Shown one piece after another: positions 1-7,532 of a stretch of 12,500 bases of DNA. The DNA is from Salpingoeca rosetta (taxonomy: Eukaryota > Opisthokonta > Choanoflagellata > Craspedida > Salpingoecidae): contig NW_004754909.1 in assembly GCF_000188695.1 (NCBI RefSeq), positions 21,200 through 33,699 of the forward strand. The letters run 5' to 3'. The stretch's first letter is position 1. The number at the start of each line of letters is the position of its first letter. Under the pieces are notes generated by a model. It was given only the letters and a program-made list of their open reading frames with translations, had not been told where the DNA came from and ran no database searches. The translations under genes and the position numbers were made by a program.

Positions 1-384
1 CATTGGTGTATTGTCCGACCCAGGCAAGCCAAAAGATGCTGGGAGGAGCGGCTGTTGTTCCTTTCGGCGCGACAAAGCGAGTTGCGTGCTGCTGGTTGGC
101 TGGAGGCACTTCATCCTGTTTGTTTGTTGTGTTCTGTCGACAACGAGGGCTCGAATGAGATTGTTGACGAACATCTTCCACGGAAGCGCTGCTGTGCGGA
201 TAACCTCTGTAAGGTTTTGCGAATCGTCCAGATGGCTGAGTCGCAAAACACACACACACAAAACAAAGGAAACAAACAAAGCAGCGCGTTGAGTTGTCGT
301 CGTCCATTTTGTCGTCGTCTTCTTCCAGTCACTCACGAACACGTCACAACAAGCCACAAGGAGAAAAGACGACGCGCCGTCGCC
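1..384. other. Upstream region of gene A, no recognised gene
   Basis: No domain, RNA gene or clear promoter motif is recognised. It contains a short CA run near 248-260. The frame that continues into gene A (frame 1) has no stop codon from base 1 to the ATG at 385. A coding upstream exon or a longer N-terminus therefore cannot be excluded. Frame 2 is also open to 292, and the translated residues (many Cys, Arg, His) do not look like a structured protein. Most likely this is 5' untranslated or promoter sequence. Confidence 0.5.
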
Positions 385-900
385 ATGTCCGGCGGAGAGA
401 AGAGAGCGAGGGAGGAGGTGGAGGCGTTGCTGGCGCAGACGAAGCTGAAGGATGGGGTGAAGGAAGAGATCAGGGCCATCGCCAACAACACGTGTGGGGA
501 CAATGTGGGGTGAGTGCAAAAGCAACCAAAACGACGTGTTGGAACATGCATGCATGTGTTGGACACAAGGACACTTCTTGTGGTTGTGCTTGTGCTTATT
601 CTCCCCTCTCTCTCTGCTGCTTGGCTTGTCCTTGTGTTGCAATGAGCTTGGTGTGGCTTGCTGTTGGGTGTTCACGTGTACGTGTCCTGTCCCCTCGCAC
701 CGCCTAGACACACGATGTGTGTTTGTGGCAGGTTGTGACTGGCACCCTCATGTTTTTGCTCTCTTCATCCTCAGTCTTCTTGCCCATTGCATGACACACA
801 CCATTTGAAATTACAGCTTGGGTGGTTATGGCCTCGGCGTCATTGAGGCGCGTGCGGTGGCCGAGGCGCTCAAGGACAACACCTGCCTCGAAACGCTCCT
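385..900 (+). other. Gene A exons 1-2: N-terminal cap and first degenerate LRR
   Basis: Exon 1 (385-509) encodes about 42 residues that are rich in Lys and Glu (MSGGEKRAREEVEALLAQ...) and look helical. They probably cap the LRR solenoid. Intron 1 (510-816, donor GTGAGT, acceptor ATTACAG) holds nothing recognisable. Exon 2 (817-900) is exactly 84 bases and encodes a diverged LRR (helix AVAEALKDNTCLETL). Its following intron (901-1049) has a GTGCGT donor and does not resemble the introns of the array downstream. This marks exon 2 as an older unit outside the recent amplification. Confidence 0.7.
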
Positions 901-3900
901 GTGCGTGGTGATGATGAATCTGCATCGTGTGACATGCATGGTTGACTGGGATGGCGGTGTTGCACGTTGCACCCCTTTTCTCCCCTGCTTGCGCATGTTT
1001 GGACCTGTGTTCACCTTCGCTCCCTGCGTTTCCTTGTGTGCCTGCACAGCCTGTGGGACAACAACATCGGCGATGAGGGCGCTGTGGCGTTGGCGGAGAT
1101 GCTGAAGCACAACACGACCATGACATGGCTCAAGTGAGTGTGTACACGCACACATGTACATGTATGCTGCGTCACTGCCTGTTGCACCTTATTACGTGCA
1201 CATGTGTGGATTGATGACTGTGTTGCCACCCACCCGCGGCAGTCATCACTCACTCACTCACTCTTCCTCATCCATGTGGCATCATCGCGCGTGGCATCCA
1301 CCATACCGTCTTGACAGCCTGAACAACAACTCCATCGGCGATGAGGGTGCTGTGGCGTTGGCGGAGATGCTGAAGCACAACACGACCCTCACATGGCTCG
1401 GGTGAGTGTGTACACGCACACATGCACACATGTATGCTGCGTCACTGCCTGTTGCACCTTATCATGTGCACATGTGTGGTTGGTGGGGTGGGGTTCAACG
1501 ACTGTGTTGCCACCCACAGCAATCATCACTCACGCACGCACTCACTCTTCCTCACCCAAGTGGCATCATCGCCCTGCGTGACAATACACCAACTTGACAG
1601 CCTGTTTGGCAATGACATCGGCCCTGAGGGCGCTGTGGCGTTGGCGGAGATGCTGAAGCAAAACACGACCCTCACATGGCTCGGGTGAGTGTGGACACGC
1701 ACACGCACACATGCACATGTATGCTGCGTCACTGCCGTTGCACCTTATTACGTGCACATGTGTGGATTGATGACTGTGTTGCCACGCACAACAATCATCA
1801 TCACGCACTCACTCACTCTTCTTCATCCATGTGGCATCATCGCCCTGTGTGGCACCATACCGTCTTGACAGCCTGAGCAACAACTCCATCGGCGATAAGG
1901 GCGCCGTGGCGTTGGCGGAGATGTTGAAGCACAACACGACCCTCACATGGCTCGGGTGAGTGTGGACACGCACACGCACACATGCACACACATGTATGCT
2001 GCGTCACTGCCGCTGCACCTTATCACGTGCACATGTGTGGTTGATGACTGTGTTGACACCTACAACAATCATCATCACTCACTCACTCACTCTTTCTCAC
2101 CCATGTGGCATCATCCCCCTGTGTGGCATCCACCATACCGTCTTGACAGCCTGAGTGAGAACTCCATCGGCCCTGAGGGCGCCGTGGCGTTGGCGGAGAT
2201 GCTGAAGCACAACACGACCATGACATTGCTCGAGTGAGTGTGTACACGCACACATGTACATGTATGCTGCGTCACTGCCGCTGCACCTTTATCACGTGCC
2301 CATGTGTGGATTGATGACTGTGTTGCCACCCACATCAATCATCACGCTCTTCCTCACCCATGTGGCATCATCCCTCTGTGTGGCATCACATCATCTTGAC
2401 AGCCTGGATGGCAACTCCATCGGCGATGAGGGTGCTGTGGCGTTGGCGGAGATGTTGAAGCACAACACGACCCTCAAGGAACTCCAGTGAGTGTGGACAC
2501 GCACACATGCACACACACACACACACACACACATGTATGCTGCATCACTGCCTGTTGCACCTTATCACGTGCACATGTGTGGTGGGGTGGGGTGGGGTTC
2601 AACGACTGTGTTGCCACCCACAACAATCATCACGCTCACGCACTCACTCTTCCTCATCCATGTGGCATCATCCCCCTGCGTGGCATCATATCATCTTGAC
2701 AGCCTGAGTGAGAACTCCATCGGCGACCAGGGCGCCGTGGCGTTGGCGGAGATGCTGAAGCACAACACGACCCTCACATGGCTCGGGTGAGTGTGGACAC
2801 GCACACGCACACATGCACACACATGTATGCTGCGTCACTGCCGCTGCACCTTATCACGTGCACATGTGTGGTTGATGACTGTGTTGACACCTACAACAAT
2901 CATCATCACTCACTCACTCACTCTTTCTCACCCATGTGGCATCATCCCCCTGTGTGGCATCCACCATACCGTCTTGACAGCCTGAGTGAGAACTCCATCG
3001 GCCCTGAGGGCGCCGTGGCGTTGGCGGAGATGCTGAAGCACAACACGACCCTCACATGGCTCGGGTGAGTGTGTACACGCACACATGTACATGTATGGAT
3101 GGAAATGGGCTGCGTCGCTGTTGCGCTGTCACTGCCGCCGCGCGAACATGTTGCAAGCAAGCAGGGCATATTCCTGCCTGCAACAGTGACCCGCTTCGTT
3201 CCTGTTGCCAACTCACCTGATCTTAATCTCATCCAACAGCATTTACCACAATGGTATCACGGAGTCTGGCATGGTGAATGTGCTGAAGCAGCTGCAAGGC
3301 ATCGACGCCAAGGCCAAGATTCTGTGAGGTCACGTGTGCTTGCCACCTCGCTCCACGCACACGCCCCCCCCCCGCACTCAACCTCAGTTCAAGTTCTTTC
3401 ATCTCACATTCCCTCTTCACGGCATCACAGGCTGTACGAGGACAAGCTCAAATCCTCCACCGCCGTCGCCCGTGCACTGGCCACTCTCCGCACCAAGCAG
3501 CCACACTTCGACGTTGTCTTCGCGTGAGTTCGTACAGCAATGGTGTGCCAGTCTTGTTCTTGCTTTAAACACCCGTCCCACTCCATCTTCTTTCCTCCCC
3601 TCATTCACCGTCCACTCTGCACTCTTCAGTGATTTCGAAACAGAGGACAGGTTCGACTCTTCCGCCAAAGCCGCCTATCAAGAGCAGCTCGATCTTCTGA
3701 AGCTGCTTGAAACCGGCTCCGTCCCTCTTGAGACAGCAAAGGTGTTTGTATGCGGCGATTACGGCATTGGCAAAAGCACCATGATCAAGTCCCTGCCAGG
3801 CAGCCTGTTTCGCCGCTTCACACGCACCATCTTCCAACCAGCAAATGACCCAGACCGCCGAAACGAGCGCACGCCCGGCATTCGAGTCTGTGAAATGAAG

Positions 3901-6702
3901 TTGAAAGACACCACAAGCCAAGGCAACGACGGTGACAACGCTGCGTCTCTTCGCGTGTATGATTTTGGCGGGCAGCTCGCATATCACGTCATCCACACGC
4001 TGATGATGTCGGATCGCTTCGCTGCCTTTGTCGTCTGTGTCGACCTGTCTGAGCCGAAAGAACATGTGAAGGAGCGCGCCAACTACTGGCTGCAGTTCAT
4101 CTGCACACGTCTCCAGCAAGGCATGGCAGCCGCTTCAGCAACGGCGGGCGGCGGCGAGACAGAAGATGCCATGGAAGAGGTGAAGCCGCGAGTGCTCATT
4201 GTGGGCACCAAGAGAGACCTTGCTCGCAAGAAAAGACTTGTGGATGCGAATGGGCAGCCGCCGTGGGGCGCAGCGATGGTCGCGCACCTACAGCACACCT
4301 TCGGCAGCATCATCGATATCCAAGCTACTCTTACCCCGCTCAACTGTCATCAGGGTGGCGAGGCTGGTTTTGACGTGCTCCGATCACAGCTTGTTGACCA
4401 TTGGCGGTGGCTGAAAGGACTCAAAATGCTGGTGCCACAGGTGGTGAATGAAGTGGCAGGGGCCTTAAAGAAAGCAGCGAAGAGCAAGGCGATGTGGCGC
4501 GTGGATGATTTATTGGACTTTGTTCGAGGCAGCGGGAATGGCATCGACCTCATCTCGATGATCCACGAGGACCCCTTTCACCAAACACTCAGGCAGGCAA
4601 AACGGGCGAGCGCGCGCGCGCGCGCGCGCGCGCGCGTGTGTGTGTGTGTGTCTGTGTGTGTGTGTGTGTGTGTCTGTGTGTGTGTGTCTGTGTGTGCGTG
4701 TGTGTGTGTGTGCACGCGCCGTGGCGGTTGAGGTGTTCACTAAAATGCCCCACCCCTTCAACCCTCAATCGTGCGTTGCGCGCTCACACCCGTCACCTGC
4801 TCCCCTGCTTCTGAATTTCTGTCCACAGGTACCTCCACTCGCGCGGTGATCTTCTGTGGTATTCCAACACCCCATCCTTGGCGGATTTCATCTTCGTCGA
4901 CCCGAACTGGCTGCTTCATGACGTGTTGGGGAGAGCGCTGACGCCAGATGGCGTGCAACAAGGCTCCATTACCACGAAAGGCGTCGTGACCTTCACGGAC
5001 CTGGAGACCGCATTCCGAGGCATTGCTAGCGCAGACCTCGTCATCAACGTCCTGCAGCACACGCTCCTCTGCTTCGAGCTGCCGCCTTCGGACGATGGCC
5101 AGCGGCAATTCATGCTGCCGAGCCATGTTGAGAAGGAGGTCGATCTTGACGATGCCTGGCCTCGAACGGGCTTCTGGCCCGTCTACAGTGGACGACTGCT
5201 GGTGGTCGAGAGCAAGGCACTTGCGTTACCACCGGGCTTCTTCCCGCACGTGCAGACTTTGTTGCACAATTCGTTTGGCACAAACCTTAGGGTGTGGAAG
5301 AATGCCTTCTGCTGCAAGCGTGATGGTGTGCAGTGCCTTGGCCTGCTGCGGGGCGATCGAGAAGTGGATGTGTGGGTGAGGGCACCCGGCGGCGCAGAGC
5401 ACAAGGCCCTGCCATTCATGACAAAAGTCAGTTTGTGAGCGATTGTGAGTGAATGTGAGTGCTTGTGGGCATGTATGTTGTGTGTGTGAGCTTGCGTTGT
5501 TGTGCCCATCGCTTACCAGCGAATGGCCAGCTTTGATCTTTCACCCTCATCCCATCCTCTGCTCATCCTCTGCTCGCTTGCGGTACTGATGGTAGGTGCT
5601 GTGTTTGCTGCAAGAGGAAGCAAGGGGGATTGACCATGTCCACCTCGTCCTCAGCACGAAACACCTGAAGCGCCACGAAAACCACCCAGCCGCGCACAAG
5701 CTCGAGGCCCTGACGGACAAGGGCACAGACGAGCTCGTCACGTCCACGCACCACAGGGAAGGCCAGAACCCAGTGTCCGATCGCGTTGGCGATCTGCTGC
5801 TGCAAGCACCCACGCAACAATCACCCGTCATGCCCTCCTGGCAATTGCGCGATCACGAGTGGCACCACCGCGCGTGGCGGCTTGATGACACCTTTGATGA
5901 GCAGCTTCCGTGGAGCGGACCGAGTGAACATGGCGTGTATTCAGCACCGCTGCCACCAGACACAGACCTCTACCGGTGGATAGAGAGTCAGATGGCGCCG
6001 GGCCTCACCCTGTCGCGCGTAGAGATGACCAAGTCCACCACAATGCTCGATGCCTTTCACACCGAAATGAAGAAATCGGCGACTCGTCGTGGTGGTCAAA
6101 AGCCCTTCAACAAGGACTTTGGGGCTGGCGATCCGGAGAAACAAGGCATGCTCAATCGGCTCAAGACGCAGTTTGCAGAAACACCCGACAGCGTGAAGCA
6201 CGTCAACGTGCTGATTGGTTTCCACGGCTGTGACGAGGCTGTCGCCGACGACATCACCGCCGCGGGTACCGCCAACCTCAGTAACCCGAACGACCCTGGC
6301 TTCTTTGGTGCTGGCATCTACCTCACGCCGCAAGCCAATTGCGCGGCTGGCTACGCAACCACCCTGCTGACTGGGAATTGGCGCCCGCCCAACGCAGACG
6401 GGGAGCACGTGATGCTCCTGTGCGCTGTCAGCGTCGGCCTCGCATACCCGATCACCAGGAGTAAGGACTACCCATCGTCTGGGGAAAACAAGTGCAAGAA
6501 GTTCTGGGGCAAACCGCTGCATAAAGGCTGCAACACCCACTACATCCAAGTCACAAAGCGCATGGGCTACCAATCCACCAGAGCGCCCACACCTGGCACC
6601 TTTGACTTTGAGGAGTATGTAGTCTCACAAGAGGCGCAGGTCTTGCCATTTGCGAAAGTGTTTGTCAAGGTGAACAAAGCAGCACTCACAGCGCAACTCT
6701 AG
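385..6702 (+). CDS. Gene A: LRR-Roc-COR (ROCO family) protein with C-terminal PARP-type ADP-ribosyltransferase domain, 15 exons
   Basis: Inferred exons: 385-509, 817-900, 1050-1133, 1318-1401, 1601-1684, 1872-1955, 2150-2233, 2403-2486, 2703-2786, 2981-3064, 3240-3323, 3431-3523, 3630-4592, 4829-5426 and 5596-6702. They total 3726 bases, or 1241 residues plus a TAG stop, with no internal stop. Introns 1-13 are all phase 2 and the last is phase 0. Domain order is a charged N-terminus (1-42), ten LRRs (about 43-322), linker, Roc GTPase (about 389-590), COR (about 665-910) and ADP-ribosyltransferase (about 1040-1241). ROCO proteins are large GTPases whose COR domain dimerises and couples nucleotide state to an effector, often a kinase. 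Here the effector position holds an ART that would use NAD+ to modify targets. The start at 385 is in a Kozak-like context (GCCATGT). The frame is also open upstream to base 1, so a longer N-terminus is possible. Least certain junctions are intron 13 (GC donor) and intron 14 (weak sites). Confidence 0.82.
1050..3064 (+). repeat. Tandem array of eight near-identical LRR exon-intron units in gene A
   Basis: Exons start at 1050, 1318, 1601, 1872, 2150, 2403, 2703 and 2981. Each is exactly 84 bases, enters and leaves in phase 2, and encodes one 28-residue ribonuclease-inhibitor-type LRR of the form LxxNxIGxxGAVALAEMLK followed by HNTTLTWL. Unit spacing is 268, 283, 271, 278, 253, 300 and 278 bases. 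The introns (169-216 bases) are also near copies of one another. Each starts GTGAGTGTG(G/T)ACACG, then has an ATGTATGCTGC(G/A)TCACTGCC block, a GTGCACATGTGTGG-like block, ATGACTGTGTTG or CGACTGTGTTG, a run of TCAC repeats, and a TTGACAG acceptor. Conserved introns show that whole exon-plus-intron units were duplicated, recently or with continuing homogenisation. Copy number could differ between strains or be collapsed in assemblies. Confidence 0.93.
3240..3523 (+). other. Gene A exons 11-12: terminal LRR and linker to Roc
   Basis: Exon 11 (3240-3323) is again 84 bases but encodes a diverged last repeat (IYHNGITESGMVNVLKQL). It closes the LRR block as a C-terminal cap. Exon 12 (3431-3523, 93 bases) encodes a mostly helical linker (LLYEDKLKSSTAVARALATL). 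Introns 3324-3430 and 3524-3629 are short, at 107 and 106 bases, with GTGAGG and GTGAGT donors. Both keep phase 2. The intron before exon 11 (3065-3239) begins like the array introns and then departs from them at about 3098, so the array boundary lies inside this intron. Confidence 0.75.
3630..4592 (+). other. Gene A exon 13: Roc (Ras of complex proteins) GTPase domain and start of COR
   Basis: This exon encodes a Ras-like GTPase domain of the Roc type. The P-loop GDYGIGKST lies at about residues 395-403. A switch I candidate, RTPGI, is at 433-437. The switch II/Walker B motif YDFGGQ is at 463-468, with the DFGGQ form typical of Roc domains. The base-recognition motif is GTKRD at 545-549. All key nucleotide-binding motifs are present, so GTP binding is expected. 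After the domain the protein runs into helices leading to COR (VDDLLDFVRG, then MIHEDPFHQTLR). The exon is 963 bases, in phase 2 at both ends. Its 3' end is set by matching the reading frame of the next exon and the expected COR sequence, not by a standard GT donor. Confidence 0.88.
4593..4828 (+). other. Gene A intron 13: likely GC-AG intron containing a (CG)n(TG)n microsatellite
   Basis: The Roc frame (exon 13) runs into CTC AGG CAG GCA and then a CG/TG repeat with no stop until 4731. The next COR exon begins in phase 2 at 4829 after CCACAG. The only join that gives an uninterrupted COR motif (TLR|YLHSRGDLLWY) ends exon 13 at 4592 and uses a GC donor (AG|GCAGGC). In-frame GT dinucleotides first appear inside the TG repeat, for example at 4638. 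Using one would insert about 15 Arg/Ala-rich residues of low complexity. GC-AG introns are a known minor class of spliceosomal intron. Confidence 0.6.
4611..4712 (+). repeat. (CG)13 followed by interrupted (TG)n microsatellite
   Basis: A pure run of 13 CG dinucleotides (4611-4636) passes directly into about 76 bases of TG repeats, interrupted by TCTG and CGTG. It lies inside intron 13 of gene A. Alternating purine-pyrimidine DNA of this kind can adopt the left-handed Z form, and CG tracts do so most readily. Length variation between alleles is likely. Confidence 0.95.
4829..5426 (+). other. Gene A exon 14: COR (C-terminal of Roc) domain
   Basis: Encodes about 199 residues of a COR domain. 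It opens with the typical YLHSRGDLLWY segment, then FIFVDPNWLLHDVLG, which matches the conserved 'vDPnWL' stretch of COR-A. A winged-helix-like middle follows (GVVTFTDLETAF, LLCFELPP). The COR-B part is seen in GFWPVYSGRLLVV, PGFFPHVQTLL and LRVWKNAFCC. COR mediates dimerisation in ROCO proteins and always follows Roc, as here. The exon end is set by phase: only the GT at 5427 (AAA|GTCAGT) joins in frame to the next exon. If the intron is not removed, the frame ends at a TGA at 5436-5438 after three further codons. Confidence 0.85.
5596..6702 (+). other. Gene A exon 15: COR tail and PARP-type ADP-ribosyltransferase domain
   Basis: The exon adds 368 residues. The first 70 or so (LLQEEARGIDHVHLVL...) look like the end of COR-B and a linker. 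The C-terminal 200 residues carry a PARP-like catalytic fold. GFHGC has the NAD-binding His at about 1083. GFFGAGIYLTPQANCAAGYA has the Tyr at about 1115. FEEYVVSQEAQVLPF has a Glu at about 1213. Spacings of 32 and 98 residues are close to those of human PARP1 (H862, Y896, E988). An H-Y-E triad is the form found in polymer-forming PARPs, so catalytic activity is plausible. An upstream segment (LSRVEMTKSTTMLDAFHTEM) resembles the helix that precedes this domain in other PARPs. An independent gene starting at the ATG at 5830 is the alternative, but the clean phase-0 join favours fusion. Confidence 0.82.
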
Positions 6703-6711
6703 CCACATGTG

Positions 6712-6744
6712 TGCATGTGTGTGTCTGTGTGTGTGTGTGTGTGT
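6712..6744 (+). repeat. TG microsatellite downstream of gene A stop
   Basis: Interrupted TG repeats (TGTGCATGTG, then TGTCTG interruptions) begin about ten bases after the TAG stop of gene A. They are expected to lie in the 3' untranslated region or just beyond it. Confidence 0.85.
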
Positions 6745-7110
6745 CTGTTTGCCTGCCTGCATCCTACCATTTAGTTTCCCCCGCCTTTGTTGTGTGACGA
6801 CACACCGTTACCCTTTGTTCACGAGGAGCTTGCACGTTGGAGCGTTGGCACTTTGCTTGCTGTTTTGTTCTGTGCATCGCCTCATCGCGTGATTGGAGCT
6901 TTGTTGTCGAGCGTGTTCATTTGGTGGCAAGACAAGAAAGTCCTGTGTATGTCGTGATGTGAACCCAGTCCGTCCTTCCGTCGTCAACACCTCTTCTTAG
7001 AGCTTATTAGAGAGAACCACTGAGACTTGCTGGACGCGAGAGAGAGAGAGAGAGACAGCCACGCATCGCCCCACACAAGCCCCTCCATCCGCGGTGGAAT
7101 GCTGCCGCAC

Positions 7111-7141
7111 GAGAAACCGTTCCCTGAATTCAGGGTTTCTC
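7111..7141. repeat. Imperfect inverted repeat around a 14-base perfect palindrome
   Basis: CCCTGAATTCAGGG (7122-7135) is a perfect palindrome. It is extended on both sides by GAGAAA (7111-7116) and its complement TTTCTC (7136-7141), with a five-base bulge (CCGTT, 7117-7121) on the left arm only. It sits about 400 bases before the gene B start, possibly in its promoter or leader. It could be a dimeric protein-binding site or chance. The perfect core has no loop, so an RNA hairpin would need some pairs opened. Confidence 0.7.
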
Positions 7142-7463
7142 ACGTTTTCCCACACACACAACCAACAACAGCCACAAACGTCATCCATCCCATCCATCCA
7201 TTGCGGCAGTCACGCTGCTCACACCACCAGCAACCCGCACTCACGCACCACCTCACACACTCTCACACTCCTTCATTCACTCACTCACCCCCCCATCCCT
7301 TGTCACCCACTCACTCCTTCATTCACTCACCCATCCATTCATTTCACACTCAGTCTTGCTGTTCCACTTCGTTCGCATCGTCTGCGCCTGCGTTTGCGCG
7401 CGAAACCTCCTTTTAGTGTGCGCCTGCTTCCCCACACTGCTTCCCCACACTGCTGCATCCCGC

Positions 7464-7493
7464 CTTCCTCCTCCTCCTCCTCCTCCTCCTCCC
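7464..7493 (+). repeat. TCC/CTC trinucleotide repeat in the leader of gene B
   Basis: About eight to nine CTC units lie 40-70 bases before the gene B ATG, in a polypyrimidine stretch. They are probably part of the 5' leader. The frame across it is open and in phase with gene B but has no ATG, giving only a polyproline run. Confidence 0.8.
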
Positions 7494-7532
7494 CTTTTCA
7501 TCCCCCTTCCCACACATACACACACACGAGCG

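Larger units (their letters stand above)
6703..7532. other. Intergenic region between genes A and B (3' end of A, 5' leader of B)
   Basis: No gene is recognised in these 830 bases. A TG microsatellite lies just after the gene A stop (6712-6744). A GA run is near 7040-7056, a palindrome lies at 7122-7135, TCAC/TCATTCAC-rich DNA is at 7220-7350, and (CTC/TCC)n at about 7464-7493. A 19-base direct repeat occurs at 7266-7284 and 7312-7330. The segment just before 7353 (TTCATTTCACACTCAG) would make a good splice acceptor, so the leader of gene B could contain an intron. An upstream ATG frame runs 7099-7416 without reaching gene B. Confidence 0.6.

Noticed and set aside
1050..3064. CRISPR-like or satellite array
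   Set aside because: Units are 253-300 bases, include a coding LRR exon with splice sites, and the spacers are homologous rather than unique. This is an intragenic exon duplication.
1154..3068. Short open frames that run from each LRR intron into the next LRR exon
   Set aside because: Their N-terminal parts translate intron repeats (Thr-His-rich), and the same motif-bearing exon joins cleanly to its neighbours by phase-2 splicing. They are intron read-through, not small genes.
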